A DNA stretch of 64,000 nucleotides from Streptomyces laurentii (GCA_002355495.1 AP017424.1:6203501-6267500), one strand, 5' to 3'. Counted from the stretch's first letter, positions 8,939-18,289 are shown. Made by a program: numbers and translations. The notes: generated from the letters alone by a model not told the origin.

Positions 8939-10216
8939 TCAGCCCGCCAGAGCGGCCGCGAGGAGCGGGGTCACCAGGTGGATCTGCCAGGGACGGGCGC
9001 CGTGCCCGGCCAGGGCGGCGGCGATGGTGTCCGGATCGGCCGGGGCGGGCGGCTCCCAGCACACCCGGCGGACCGTGTCCGGGGTGATCAGGTTCTCCGG
9101 CGGCAGGTGCAGCTGCTCGGCGAGGGCCGAGACCGCCGCGCGGGCCGCGGACAGCCGGGCCGCCGCGGCGGGGTCCTTGTCCGCCCAGGCCCGCGGCGGG
9201 GGCGGACCCGCCAGCGCCTGGCCGGGCTGCGGAAGCTCCACCTCGGGCAGCGCCTTGGCCCGGTCCACGGCCGCCTGCCACTGCTCCAGCTGGCGCCGGC
9301 TCATCCGCTGCCCGAAGCCGGGCAGCGAACCCAGGGCGTTCGCGTTCGGCGGCAGCGCCAGGGCGGCCTCGACGATCGCCGCGTCGCTCAGCACCTTGCC
9401 GGGGGAGACGTCGCGACGCTGGGCCACCTTGTCGCGGGCCGTCCACAGCTCCCGTACGACCGCCATCTGCCGGCGCCGGCGTACCTTGTGCATGCCGGAC
9501 GTACGGCGCCACGGGTCCTTGCGGGGCGGGGCGGGCGGGGCGGACGCGATGGCGCTGAACTCCTCCAGCGCCCAGCCCAGCTTGCCCTGCCGGTCCAGCT
9601 CCCGCTCCAGCTGGTCGCGCAGGTCGACGAGCAGCTCGACGTCGAGCGCCGCGTAGCGCAGCCAGGGGTCGGGCAGCGGGCGGGTGGACCAGTCGACGGC
9701 GGAGTGGCCCTTCTCCAGGGCGTACCCGAGGACGGACTCGACCATCGCGCCGAGGCCGACCCGGGGGAAGCCGGCGAGCCGGCCGGCCAGCTCGGTGTCG
9801 AAGAGCCGCGAGGGCCGCATGCCTATGTCGCGCAGGCACGGCAGGTCCTGGGTCGCGGCGTGCAGGATCCACTCGGTGCCGGTCAGCGCCTCGCCGAGAC
9901 CGGAGAGGTCCGGGCAGCCCACCGGGTCGATCAGCGCGGTGCCCGCGCCTTCGCGGCGGATCTGGACGAGATAGGCCCGCTGCCCGTAGCGGTATCCGGA
10001 GGCCCGCTCGGCGTCGACGGCGACCGGGCCGCGACCGCCGGCGAAGGCCGCGATCACGTCGGCGAGGGCGTCCTCGCCGGCGACGACGGGCGGGATGCCC
10101 TCGCGGGGTTCGAGCAGGGGGGTCGGCAGCCCGTGCGCAGGGACTTCGTCGTCCGAGGGGGCGCCCCCGGTGGTTCGTAGTGCGGTGTCACTCGCGGTGT
10201 CTTGGGCTTCGGTCAC
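8939..10216 (-). CDS. rnd: Ribonuclease D (DEDD exonuclease with HRDC domain)
   Basis: 425 residues. A DEDD-type 3'-5' exonuclease domain occupies about residues 45-215: VAVDAE supplies the first Asp and Glu, ATQDLPCL the third acidic residue, and YAALDVELL the last Asp with its nearby Tyr. An HRDC-like helical region follows (residues 215-310), then a second actinobacterial helical extension. The family trims 3' ends of structured RNAs such as tRNA precursors. It is transcribed alone: hairpins lie on both sides (8888-8919 and 10243-10313). The start at 10216 is the first Met of an acidic N-terminal extension that is variable in the family. Confidence 0.9.
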   Translation of the reverse strand: MTEAQDTASDTALRTTGGAPSDDEVPAHGLPTPLLEPREGIPPVVAGEDALADVIAAFAGGRGPVAVDAERASGYRYGQRAYLVQIRREGAGTALIDPVGCPDLSGLGEALTGTEWILHAATQDLPCLRDIGMRPSRLFDTELAGRLAGFPRVGLGAMVESVLGYALEKGHSAVDWSTRPLPDPWLRYAALDVELLVDLRDQLERELDRQGKLGWALEEFSAIASAPPAPPRKDPWRRTSGMHKVRRRRQMAVVRELWTARDKVAQRRDVSPGKVLSDAAIVEAALALPPNANALGSLPGFGQRMSRRQLEQWQAAVDRAKALPEVELPQPGQALAGPPPPRAWADKDPAAAARLSAARAAVSALAEQLHLPPENLITPDTVRRVCWEPPAPADPDTIAAALAGHGARPWQIHLVTPLLAAALAG

Positions 10217-10242
10217 CTGTCAAGGGTATCCGTCCATGGCAA

Positions 10243-10313
10243 GCGCCCATCGAGGGAACGGTCCCGTTCGGCCCGGGCCGACCGGGCAGAGGGAACGTTC
10301 CGTCGACGGGCGC
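10243..10313 (-). terminator. Long hairpin after the luxR-type regulator
   Basis: The 18-base arms 10243-10260 and 10296-10313 pair with two mismatches; in minus-strand RNA one of them becomes a G-U pair. The loop is 35 bases and itself self-complementary. It lies downstream of the regulator that ends at 10362. Confidence 0.5.
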
Positions 10314-10361
10314 TCGACGTTCTTCACCTGCTGACGCGCAGGGTGGGGCGGGGGTACGCGC

Positions 10362-11027
10362 TCAGTGGATGATCCCGGTGCGCAGGGCGACCGCGACCAT
10401 GCCGGCCCGGTCGCCGGTGCCCAGCTTGCGGGCGATCCGGGCCAGGTGGGACTTGACGGTCAGGGCCGACAGGCCCATGGACACGCCGATGGCCTTGTTG
10501 GACTGGCCCTCGGCCACCAGCCGCAGCACCTCGACCTCACGGCCGGAGAGCTCGCGGTAGCCGCCCGGGTGGCTCGGGGCACCCGGGGGGCGGCGGTGGC
10601 CGAGGCGGGCGGCCGCGGAGCCGATGGGGGCGGCGCCGGGGCGGGTGGGGTGCCCGATGTTCGTGCGCGTACCGGTGACGACGTATCCCTTGACCCCGCC
10701 CGCCAGCGCGTTGCGCACGGCGCCGATGTCGTCGGCGGCCGAGAGGGCGAGGCCGTTGGGCCAGCCCGCGGCGCGGGTCTCGGACAGCAGGGTCAGCCCG
10801 CTGCCGTCGGGGAGGTGGACGTCGGCGACGCAGATGTCGCGTGGGTTGCCGACGCGGGGACGCGCCTCCGCGATGGATGACGCCTCGATGACGTCGCGTA
10901 CACCGAGCGCCCACAGATGACGGGTGACGGTGGAACGGACGCGTGGGTCGGCCACGACGACCATGGCCGTCGGCTTGTTCGGGCGGTAGGCGACCAGGCT
11001 TGCGGGCTGCTCGAGGAGAACGGACAC
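10362..11027 (-). CDS. Orphan response regulator with LuxR-type DNA-binding domain
   Basis: 221 residues. An N-terminal receiver-like domain (residues 20-125) has the likely phosphoacceptor Asp in VADVHLPDGSG, and the C-terminal LuxR helix-turn-helix runs from LSGREVEVLRL to TVKSHLARIARKLG. No sensor kinase is adjacent, and the acidic pocket at the receiver start looks reduced (VVVADPR), so it may be an atypical regulator not controlled by simple phosphotransfer. Of the possible starts I prefer GTG at 11027, giving MSVLLEQP, because AGGAGG ends 4 bases upstream; a TTG one codon earlier would sit on top of the ribosome site. It is a single-gene transcript with a hairpin downstream. Confidence 0.85.
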   Translation of the reverse strand: MSVLLEQPASLVAYRPNKPTAMVVVADPRVRSTVTRHLWALGVRDVIEASSIAEARPRVGNPRDICVADVHLPDGSGLTLLSETRAAGWPNGLALSAADDIGAVRNALAGGVKGYVVTGTRTNIGHPTRPGAAPIGSAAARLGHRRPPGAPSHPGGYRELSGREVEVLRLVAEGQSNKAIGVSMGLSALTVKSHLARIARKLGTGDRAGMVAVALRTGIIH

Positions 11028-11383
11028 CAAACCTCCTGGGGGGAAGGTGCGGGACGGGAGCCGGCTCGGGGAAGAAGCCGGGGGGCGGACCCGACTGTGA
11101 AGGGGTCATTGACTCCTTCGGCAGCCGGACGGCCCGCCTTTAGGGAAAGATCACGATTTGGTGAGCGACAAGGGGGGCAAATCGGACGCGCGATCGATCA
11201 TCGTACGAGCCTCATGCCGTTCTGCGGCCCACCCTCGCTCGAAAGTGTCCGAAAAGCGTCGCTCGGGCGTGTCGCCGCCCGGGCGTGTCGCGCCCCCGCG
11301 CCCCGCGTCTCCCGAACCCGGTGTGTCCCCCCGGTCCCCTCTGTCCCTCTGCCCCCGTGCCGCCGTGTGCTTGCGTCCCCTGG
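11028..11383. other. Non-coding leader of the luxR-type regulator
   Basis: About 350 bases with no convincing gene on either strand. It contains the AGGAGG ribosome site of the regulator at its left end and a locally AT-richer patch around 11140-11215 that probably holds the promoter. I could not assign clear -35 and -10 hexamers. Confidence 0.4.
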
Positions 11384-12115
11384 CTACGGCTGCTGCGGGC
11401 CCCGCCGCTGCGGCAGCGAGACGACCCCGGCGCCGGACGTGGTCCCCGCCCCCGGCCCCTTCGGCGGCTCCGGCGACGACGGCGGAAGCCCCGCGACCTG
11501 GCACAGCAGATCGCACCAGGCCTCCAGATGCGCCCCGGTGTCCGGCACCCCGCCCTGCCCCTCCCGCGGCGTCCACGACGCCCGGATCTCGATCTGCGTC
11601 GCCGGCGCGCGCTCCGCGAGCCCCCCGAAATAGTGCGAGCCCGCCATCGTGACGGTGCCGCTCGCCTCCTCGTACGCGAGGCCGCGCGCCTCGAACGCCC
11701 CGGTCAGCCAGGACCAGCACACCTCCGGCAGCAGCGGGTCCGCCGCCATCTCCGGCTCCAGCTCCGCCCGCACCAGGGTGACCAGCCGGAACGTCCCCTT
11801 CCAGGCGTCGTGCCCGGCCGGGTCGTGCAGCAGCACGAGACGCCCGTCCGCGAGGTCCTCGTCTCCGTCGACGACCACCGCCTCCAGCGCGTACGCGTGC
11901 GGGGCGAGCCGCTGCGGCGGCCGGGTCGGCTCGGCCTCGATCTCCGGCCGCAGCCGCACCGCGCGCAGCCCCTCGACCGCCCGCCGGAACGCGGGCGGCA
12001 CCGCGTCGGCCTCCGTGGCACTCACCTTGTCGTCACCCGCCGTCTTCCCCGTCCCCGTCTCTGTCCCTCGAATGCCGTCGGAATGATCGGAAGAATGTCC
12101 CTGAGCCGCAGCCAT
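11384..12115 (-). CDS. DUF3000 family protein
   Basis: 243 residues, no membrane segments and no signal peptide. The central block (about residues 38-215) with GTFRLVTLVRAELEPEMAA, SWLTGAFEARG and AWCDLLCQVAGLPP matches the actinobacterial DUF3000 family that is regularly found divergent to hemE. Function is unknown. The last 25 residues are a Pro/Gly-rich tail. The ATG at 12115 is chosen because the upstream extension would overlap the hemE start region; the true start could also be slightly inside, since the first 35 residues are low complexity. Confidence 0.8.
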   Translation of the reverse strand: MAAAQGHSSDHSDGIRGTETGTGKTAGDDKVSATEADAVPPAFRRAVEGLRAVRLRPEIEAEPTRPPQRLAPHAYALEAVVVDGDEDLADGRLVLLHDPAGHDAWKGTFRLVTLVRAELEPEMAADPLLPEVCWSWLTGAFEARGLAYEEASGTVTMAGSHYFGGLAERAPATQIEIRASWTPREGQGGVPDTGAHLEAWCDLLCQVAGLPPSSPEPPKGPGAGTTSGAGVVSLPQRRGPQQP

Positions 12116-12206
12116 GCGGGGAAGAGTAGGCGGAACGGGGCCCTGGCGCAGGGAGGGACACCCGGGCCGGGCGAGCGGCTTCTCGCCACATGCGAAGATT
12201 CTGGGC

Positions 12207-13283
12207 GTGAGCGCCATGGATCGCCCTACGGGCCAGCAGACGAAGCACCAGCCGCAGACCTACGACTCCACGTTCCTCAAGGCGTGCCGGCGCGAGGCGG
12301 TGCCGCACACGCCGGTCTGGTTCATGCGGCAGGCCGGGCGGTCCCTGCCCGAGTACCTCAAGGTCCGCGAGGGCATCCCCATGCTCGAGTCGTGCATGCG
12401 GCCCGAGCTGGTCACCGAGATCACCCTGCAGCCCGTCCGCCGGCACGACGTCGACGCCGCGATCTACTTCAGCGACATCGTCGTCCCGCTCAAGGCCATC
12501 GGCATCGACCTCGACATCAAGCCCGGTGTCGGCCCCGTCGTCGACGAGCCGATCCGCACCCGCGCCGACCTGGCCCGGCTGCGCGACCTCACGCCCGAGG
12601 ACGTCGCGTACGTCACCGAGGCCATCGGCATGCTCACCGCCGAGCTGGGCGCCACCCCGCTCATCGGCTTCGCCGGTGCGCCGTTCACCCTCGCGAGCTA
12701 CCTCGTCGAGGGCGGCCCGTCCCGCAACCACGAGCACACCAAGGCGCTCATGTACGGCGACCCGCAGCTGTGGGCCGACCTGCTGGACCGCCTCGCCGAG
12801 ATCACCTCCGCCTTCCTCAAGGTGCAGATCGAGGCCGGCGCCTCCGCCGTCCAGCTCTTCGACTCCTGGGTCGGCGCCCTCGCCCCCGCCGACTACCGCC
12901 GCTCGGTGATGCCGGCCTCCACGAAGGTCTTCGACGCGGTCGCCGGGTACGGCGTGCCGCGCATCCACTTCGGTGTCGGTACGGGCGAGCTGCTCGGCCT
13001 CATGGGCGAGGCGGGCGCCGACGTGGTCGGCGTCGACTGGCGCGTCCCGCTCGACGAGGCCGCCCGCCGCGTCGGCCCCGGCAAGGCGCTCCAGGGCAAC
13101 CTCGACCCGGCCGTCCTGTTCTCCTCCCGCGAGGCCGTCGAGGCCAAGACGGACGAGGTCCTGGCCGCGGCCGAGGGCCTGGAGGGCCACATCTTCAACC
13201 TCGGTCACGGTGTGCTGCCGACGACCGACCCGGAGGCCCTGACCCGGCTCGTCGACTACGTGCACACGCGTACCGCGCGCTGA
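12207..13283 (+). CDS. hemE: Uroporphyrinogen decarboxylase
   Basis: 358 residues, the usual length. The conserved N-terminal substrate loop is visible as WFMRQAGRSLPEY, and GFAGAPFTLASY and GVDWRVPLDEA are further family motifs. The enzyme removes four carboxyl groups from uroporphyrinogen III to give coproporphyrinogen III, the branch substrate for the hemG and hemQ products encoded 3-5 kb downstream. The GTG at 12207 (MSAMDRPTG) is chosen because it fits the family N-terminus; ATG at 12216 is an alternative. It is divergent from the DUF3000 gene with about 90 bases between them. Confidence 0.95.
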   Translation: MSAMDRPTGQQTKHQPQTYDSTFLKACRREAVPHTPVWFMRQAGRSLPEYLKVREGIPMLESCMRPELVTEITLQPVRRHDVDAAIYFSDIVVPLKAIGIDLDIKPGVGPVVDEPIRTRADLARLRDLTPEDVAYVTEAIGMLTAELGATPLIGFAGAPFTLASYLVEGGPSRNHEHTKALMYGDPQLWADLLDRLAEITSAFLKVQIEAGASAVQLFDSWVGALAPADYRRSVMPASTKVFDAVAGYGVPRIHFGVGTGELLGLMGEAGADVVGVDWRVPLDEAARRVGPGKALQGNLDPAVLFSSREAVEAKTDEVLAAAEGLEGHIFNLGHGVLPTTDPEALTRLVDYVHTRTAR

Positions 13284-13302
13284 GTCGCTGAGTGGGTACG
13301 CG

Positions 13303-13337
13303 CGGCGGGCCGGGGCGAGCAGCCCCTGAGCCCGCCG
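13303..13337. terminator. Bidirectional hairpin between hemE and the flavoenzyme gene
   Basis: CGGCGGGC (13303-13310) pairs with GCCCGCCG (13330-13337), and an inner GGGGC/GCCCC pair extends it. The two flanking genes converge here, so it can serve both. Confidence 0.6.
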
Positions 13338-13353
13338 CCTCGGCCCCGGTGCC

Positions 13354-14727
13354 TCAGCCCGCCGCCCGTACCGCCGCGACCGCCTTGCGCGCCGCCACCA
13401 GGACCGGGTCCCACACCGGCGAGAACGGCGGCGCGTACCCGAGGTCCAGGGCGGTCATCCGCTCCACCGTCATCCCGGCCGTCAGCGCCACCGCCGCGAT
13501 GTCCACCCGCTTCGCCGCACCCTCGCGGCCCACGATCTGCACCCCGAGCAGCCGTCCCGAACGCCGCTCGGCCAGCATCTTCACCGTCATCGGCGCCGCC
13601 CCCGGGTAGTAGCCCGCCCGGCTCGTCGACTCCACGGTCACCGTCACGTACTGGAGCCCCACCGCACGGGCGTCCTTCTCCCGCAGCCCGGTCCGCGCGA
13701 TCTCCAGGTCGCACACCTTGGACACCGCCGTGCCCACCACGCCCGGGAACGTCGCGTAGTCGCCGCCCACGTTCGAGCCGATGACCTGGCCGTGCTTGTT
13801 GGCGTGCGTGCCCAGCGGAATGTGCCGCTCCTTGCCGGACACCAGGTCGAGGACCTCCACGCAGTCGCCGCCCGCCCACACGTTCTCCTGCCCGCGCACC
13901 CGCATCGACAGGTCGGTGAGCAGACCCCCGTACGCCCCCAGCGGCAGCCCCGCCGCCCGCGCGAGGGTGGTCTCCGGCACCACGCCCATGCCGAGCACGA
14001 CCACGTCCGCCGGGAACTCGCCGGTGTCCGTCGTGACCGCCCGCACCCGGCCGTCGTCGCCGGTCAGGATGCCGGTGACCGCCGACGATCCGACCGTACG
14101 GATGCCCAGGCCGTCCATCGCGTGATGCACCAGGCGTCCCATGTCGGGGTCGAGCGTGGCCATCGGCTGCTCGCCCCGGTTGAGGACCGTCACCTCGAAG
14201 CCGTGGCCGAGCAGCGCCTCCGCCATCTCCACCCCGATGTACCCGGCGCCGACGACCACGGCCCGCCGGCCGCGCGCCCGGGACAGCGACTCGATCAGCG
14301 ACTGCCCGTCGTCGAGGGTCTGCACGCCGTGCACGCCCGGCGCGTCGATGCCCGGCAGCGGCGGCCGCGACGGGCGGGCGCCCGTCGCGATCACCAGCTT
14401 GTCGAAACCGGTCCACGCCTCCGTGCCCGACTCCAGGTCCCGGGTCCGCACCCGCTGACCGGGCAGATCCAGCTCGGTCACCTCGGTCCGCATCCGCAGA
14501 TCGATGTCCCGGGCGCGGTGCTCCTCCGGGCCGCGCGCGATCAGCGCGTCCCGGACGGGGACGTCACCGCCGACCCAGTACGGGATGCCGCAGGCCGAGT
14601 ACGAGCTGAAGTGACCGCGCTCGAACGCGACGATCTCCAGCTCCCCGGGCTTCCTCAGCCTGCGCGCCTGTGACGCGGCGGACATGCCCGCCGCGTCCCC
14701 GCCGATGACCACAAGGCGTTCGCTCAT
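13354..14727 (-). CDS. FAD-dependent pyridine nucleotide-disulfide oxidoreductase (CoA-disulfide reductase / NADH oxidase type)
   Basis: 457 residues. An FAD site lies at the N-terminus (VVIGGDAAGMSAA), then a single redox cysteine in SYSACGIPYW at about residue 46, as in CoA-disulfide reductases and persulfide reductases. A second Rossmann motif VVGAGYIGVEMAEAL binds NAD(P)H, and a C-terminal dimerisation domain runs from residue 330. The family reduces small disulfides or oxygen in the cytoplasm. The DUF4349 gene upstream ends 6 bases before its start, so they form one operon. The substrate (CoA disulfide, persulfide or other) cannot be told from sequence alone. Confidence 0.8.
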   Translation of the reverse strand: MSERLVVIGGDAAGMSAASQARRLRKPGELEIVAFERGHFSSYSACGIPYWVGGDVPVRDALIARGPEEHRARDIDLRMRTEVTELDLPGQRVRTRDLESGTEAWTGFDKLVIATGARPSRPPLPGIDAPGVHGVQTLDDGQSLIESLSRARGRRAVVVGAGYIGVEMAEALLGHGFEVTVLNRGEQPMATLDPDMGRLVHHAMDGLGIRTVGSSAVTGILTGDDGRVRAVTTDTGEFPADVVVLGMGVVPETTLARAAGLPLGAYGGLLTDLSMRVRGQENVWAGGDCVEVLDLVSGKERHIPLGTHANKHGQVIGSNVGGDYATFPGVVGTAVSKVCDLEIARTGLREKDARAVGLQYVTVTVESTSRAGYYPGAAPMTVKMLAERRSGRLLGVQIVGREGAAKRVDIAAVALTAGMTVERMTALDLGYAPPFSPVWDPVLVAARKAVAAVRAAG

Positions 14728-14733
14728 GGGGCC

Positions 14734-15906
14734 TTATTCTGCGGGCTCCCCGTCGGGTGCGGGCATGGAGGGTCCGGCCGTGTCGCCGGATCCGGCCGTT
14801 CCGGCCGTTCCGGCCGTTCCGGACGTGGCGGCCGGTGCCTGAGGTGCGGCCGGTGCCGGCGATGCGGGTGTTCCGGGCGTGCCGCCCGTCCAGTGCGGCA
14901 GCCCGGGGGTGGCGAGCGCCCCGTGCCCGGTCGCCACCGGCGCACGCCGGCGCAGCCGGGGCCGGATCAGCCACCGCCACACCGCGTACCCGACCGCCGC
15001 GACCGCCAGCCACGGCGCGAGCGCGGCGAGCACGACGAGGACCCACGTGACGGCGGTGGCCAGCGCGTGCCAGCCGCCGCTCAGGGCGTCGAGGAAGCCG
15101 GGCCGGTCGTCGTCCTCGGCGGGGGGCGCGCTGGTCCGTGTCTCGCTCAGCAGGAGCGTGATCGTCGCCAGTGACGTACGGTCCTTCAGTGAGGCCTGCT
15201 GGGCGAGCAGCGCCTCCAAGTCGGCCTGCCGCCTGCTCAGTTCGCTCTCCAGGGACACCACGTCGCTCAGCTGCGTCGCCTTGTCCATCAGCTCCCGCAC
15301 CCGCGCGACGCTCGCTCGCTGGGTCGCGATCCGGCTCTCGACGTCCACCACTTGGTCGGTGACGTCCTTCGCGTCCGCCTTGCGCGACAGCAGCTTGCCG
15401 CCACCCGCGAGCTTGGTGAGGACGTCGTCGTAACGGTCCTGCGGGACGCGCAGCACCAGCCGGGACGTGACCAGACTCTCGTCGCTGTAGGAGACCTCGT
15501 CGCCGTCGTCGCGTTGCGTCGTCTCGGTCTCGACCCGGCCGCCCGCGTCCGTCGCGGCACGGCGGGCGTCGGCCGCCGCGTTCTCCACGCTGCGGACCCG
15601 GACGGACAGTTCGGCGGTACGGATGACGTGCTGTTGCGCCGCCGGGGTACGGGGCGTGCCGCCCTTCCCCTGCGCCGGAGGCTTGGCCGTCAGTCCCGCG
15701 CTGGGCCCGTCGGCCCGGTCGGCGGCGGCCCCGCTCCCGGCGGCGTACCCGCGGTCCGCCGCCTTCGCGTCCGCCGACCCGGCGTCGGCGGTGCCGCCTC
15801 CGGCGCAGCCCGTCAGGACCAGCGAGGCCGTCAGCAGCGTCGCCGCCGCGCCCGCCCGTACCGTCCTGGCTCTCTTCTTCCCCATGTCCACGTTCCCGTT
15901 GCTCAT
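14734..15906 (-). CDS. DUF4349 lipoprotein with C-terminal membrane anchor
   Basis: 390 residues. The signal peptide ends in the lipobox LVLTGC (lipidated Cys about residue 34). A disordered Ala/Gly-rich linker leads to the DUF4349 domain (about residues 95-270), which contains a coiled-coil hairpin with heptads around VARVRELMDKATQLSDVVSLE. A long hydrophobic segment at about residues 290-325 and an Arg-rich cytoplasmic tail follow. Being both a lipoprotein and a membrane-anchored protein is characteristic of the family; function is unknown. The ATG at 15906 is used; a shorter form starting at the ATG at 15885 would keep the signal peptide. It overlaps no gene but is 6 bases ahead of the flavoenzyme gene. 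Confidence 0.8.
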   Translation of the reverse strand: MSNGNVDMGKKRARTVRAGAAATLLTASLVLTGCAGGGTADAGSADAKAADRGYAAGSGAAADRADGPSAGLTAKPPAQGKGGTPRTPAAQQHVIRTAELSVRVRSVENAAADARRAATDAGGRVETETTQRDDGDEVSYSDESLVTSRLVLRVPQDRYDDVLTKLAGGGKLLSRKADAKDVTDQVVDVESRIATQRASVARVRELMDKATQLSDVVSLESELSRRQADLEALLAQQASLKDRTSLATITLLLSETRTSAPPAEDDDRPGFLDALSGGWHALATAVTWVLVVLAALAPWLAVAAVGYAVWRWLIRPRLRRRAPVATGHGALATPGLPHWTGGTPGTPASPAPAAPQAPAATSGTAGTAGTAGSGDTAGPSMPAPDGEPAE

Positions 15907-16049
15907 CAAGGCCCCCAAGGCGATCGTCGGTGTGTCGTGGCGCCTTTTTGACGGAGGGGGCGGGTGTCCGGTTTCGCTCGGGCGGTCGCGATGCGGTCAC
16001 GGTCAGGCCTCGGATCGGGCGCGCCGAAGCGGTTTGAGAGAGTGGGACC

Positions 16050-17522
16050 ATGAACGCGAACGCGCAGACAACGGACGCACCGGACGTCGTCGTCATCGGC
16101 GGCGGCATCGCGGGCCTCGCCGCCGCCCACCGCCTCGTCACGGCCGGTAAGCGGGTCGTCCTCCTCGAAGCGGGCGACCGGGTCGGCGGCAAGCTGCTGG
16201 CCGGCGAGATCGCCGGCGCCCCCGTCGATCTCGGCGCCGAATCCCTGCTCGCCCGGCGGCCGGAGGCCGTCGCGCTCGCCGAGCGGGTCGGCCTCGGCGA
16301 CCGCCTCCAGGCCCCCGCCACCACCACCGCCTCCGTCTGGTCCCGCGGCGCGCTCGTGCCCATGCCCAAGGGCCACGTCATGGGCGTCCCCGGCGACGGC
16401 CGGGCCGTCGAGGGCCTGCTGTCCGCCGAGGCCGTGGCGCGCGTCGGCCGCGACCGCGAGCTGCCGCCCACCGAGATCGGCGACGACATCGCCATCGGCG
16501 CGTACGTCGCCGAACGGATGGGCCACGAGGTCGTCGACCGGCTCGTCGAACCCCTCCTCGGTGGGGTGTACGCGGGCGACGCCTACCGCATCTCGATGCG
16601 CGCCGCCGTCCCCGCGCTGTTCCGCGCCGCCCGTGAGCACGCCACGCTCACCGAGGCCGTACGCGCCGTCCAGCAGGCGGGCGCGGCCGGCCCGAGCGAC
16701 GCCGCGGGCGGCGGTACGGGCCTCGGCACCGGCCTCGGCGGCTCCGCCTTCGCCGGCATCCGGGGCGGCGTCGGCACGCTCCCCGGCGCGGTCGCCGACG
16801 CCGTACGCGCCGCGGGCGGCACGATCCTCACCCGTACCCCGGTCACCGGCCTGCGCCGCACCGGCCCCGACGGCTGGGAGGTCACCACCCCGGACCGGGT
16901 CCTCACTCCCGGCGCCGTCGTGCTCGCCACCCCCGCCGGACCCGCGGCCGAGCTGCTCGCCGGTCTCGCGCCCGCCGCGGCGACCGAGCTGAGCGCCGTC
17001 GAGTACGCGTCCATGGCCCTGATGACCCTGGCCTTCCGGCGCGCCGACCTGCCCGAGCTGCCCGGCTCCGGCTTCCTCGTCCCGCCGGTCGACGGCCACA
17101 CCATCAAGGCGTCCACCTTCGCCAGCCAGAAGTGGCAGTGGATCGCCGACGGCGCCCCCGACCTCTTCGTGCTCCGCACCTCCGTCGGCCGCTACGGCGA
17201 GGCGGAGCAGGTCGACCGCGAGGACTCCGACCTGGTCGACGTCTCCCTGAAGGACCTGGCCGCCGCCACCGGTCTGGCCGCCCGGCCCGTCGCCTCCACC
17301 GTCACCCGCTGGATCGGCGGCCTGCCGCAGTACCCGGTCGGCCACCTGGCCCGGGTCGACCGGATCCGCGCCGCCGTCGCCGGACTGCCCCGGCTGGCCC
17401 TCGCGGGCGCCGTCTACGAAGGCGTCGGAATCCCCGCGTGCGTCGCTTCGGGCGAGCGCGCGGCGGACGAGATCATCGCCACGTCGGAAACGGGCGACCC
17501 CGGTGCGGGGCACTCTCGGTGA
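16050..17522 (+). CDS. hemG: Coproporphyrinogen III / protoporphyrinogen oxidase (HemG/HemY, CgoX type)
   Basis: 490 residues. The FAD-binding motif VVIGGGIAGLAAAHRL is at residues 14-29 and EAGDRVGGKL closes the dinucleotide fold. The central region has RLVEPLLGGVYAGDA, the family block near the active site, and the C-terminus has the second FAD motif ALAGAVYEGVGIPACV. In Actinobacteria this enzyme oxidises coproporphyrinogen III to coproporphyrin III, because these bacteria finish heme through coproheme and HemQ. The hemQ gene starts 17 bases after the stop, so they are cotranscribed. Confidence 0.9.
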   Translation: MNANAQTTDAPDVVVIGGGIAGLAAAHRLVTAGKRVVLLEAGDRVGGKLLAGEIAGAPVDLGAESLLARRPEAVALAERVGLGDRLQAPATTTASVWSRGALVPMPKGHVMGVPGDGRAVEGLLSAEAVARVGRDRELPPTEIGDDIAIGAYVAERMGHEVVDRLVEPLLGGVYAGDAYRISMRAAVPALFRAAREHATLTEAVRAVQQAGAAGPSDAAGGGTGLGTGLGGSAFAGIRGGVGTLPGAVADAVRAAGGTILTRTPVTGLRRTGPDGWEVTTPDRVLTPGAVVLATPAGPAAELLAGLAPAAATELSAVEYASMALMTLAFRRADLPELPGSGFLVPPVDGHTIKASTFASQKWQWIADGAPDLFVLRTSVGRYGEAEQVDREDSDLVDVSLKDLAAATGLAARPVASTVTRWIGGLPQYPVGHLARVDRIRAAVAGLPRLALAGAVYEGVGIPACVASGERAADEIIATSETGDPGAGHSR

Positions 17523-17539
17523 AGGGCGAGAATAGAGCC

Positions 17540-18253
17540 ATGAGTGCGCCCGAAAAGATCCCGAACGCCGGTAAGAAGGCGAAGGACCTCAACGAGGTCA
17601 TCCGCTACACCCTGTGGTCCGTCTTCAAGCTGCGCGATGTTCTTCCCGAGGATCGGGCCGGCTACGCCGAAGAAGTCCAGGAGCTGTTCGACCAGCTCGC
17701 CGCCAAGGACATCACCATCCGCGGCACCTACGACCTCTCCGGGCTGCGCGCCGACGCCGATCTCATGATTTGGTGGCACGCCGAGACGAGCGACGAGCTC
17801 CAGGACGCGTACAACCTGTTCCGCCGCACCAAGCTGGGCCGTGCCCTGGAGCCGGTGTGGTCGAACATGGCGCTGCACCGTCCCGCCGAGTTCAACAAGT
17901 CGCACATCCCGGCCTTCCTGGCCGACGAGACCGCGCGTAACTACGTGTCGGTGTACCCGTTCGTGCGCTCGTACGACTGGTACGTGCTGCCGGACGAGGA
18001 CCGTCGCCGGATGCTCGCCGACCACGGCAAGATGGCCCGCGGCTACCCGGACGTGCGCGCCAACACGGTCGCCTCGTTCTCGCTCGGCGACTACGAGTGG
18101 ATCCTGGCCTTCGAGGCCGACGAGCTGCACCGTATCGTCGACCTCATGCGTCACCTTCGGGGCTCCGAGGCGCGCCTGCACGTCCGCGAGGAGATCCCGT
18201 TCTACACCGGCCGGCGCAGGAGCGTCGCCGAGCTGGTGGCGGGCCTGGCCTGA
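17540..18253 (+). CDS. hemQ: Coproheme decarboxylase (HemQ, chlorite dismutase family)
   Basis: 237 residues. The chlorite-dismutase fold is recognisable from LMIWWHAETSDELQ, YPFVRSYDWYVL and GDYEWILAFEADEL. The Tyr of SYDWYVL lies in the region of the catalytic Tyr of actinobacterial HemQ. The protein converts iron coproporphyrin III to heme b by two oxidative decarboxylations using peroxide. It is encoded directly after hemG in a two-gene unit, and hemE lies 4 kb upstream. A ferrochelatase gene is not in the window. The ATG at 17540 is the only sensible start. Confidence 0.93.
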   Translation: MSAPEKIPNAGKKAKDLNEVIRYTLWSVFKLRDVLPEDRAGYAEEVQELFDQLAAKDITIRGTYDLSGLRADADLMIWWHAETSDELQDAYNLFRRTKLGRALEPVWSNMALHRPAEFNKSHIPAFLADETARNYVSVYPFVRSYDWYVLPDEDRRRMLADHGKMARGYPDVRANTVASFSLGDYEWILAFEADELHRIVDLMRHLRGSEARLHVREEIPFYTGRRRSVAELVAGLA

Positions 18254-18264
18254 GGCTGACGTCC

Positions 18265-18286
18265 CCGGGGCCCGACCGGGCCCCGG
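18265..18286. terminator. Perfect hairpin between convergent hemQ and peptidase genes
   Basis: CCGGGGCCC (18265-18273) and GGGCCCCGG (18278-18286) form a perfect 9-bp stem with a GACC loop, located between two converging stop codons. Confidence 0.75.
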
Positions 18287-18289
18287 AGC

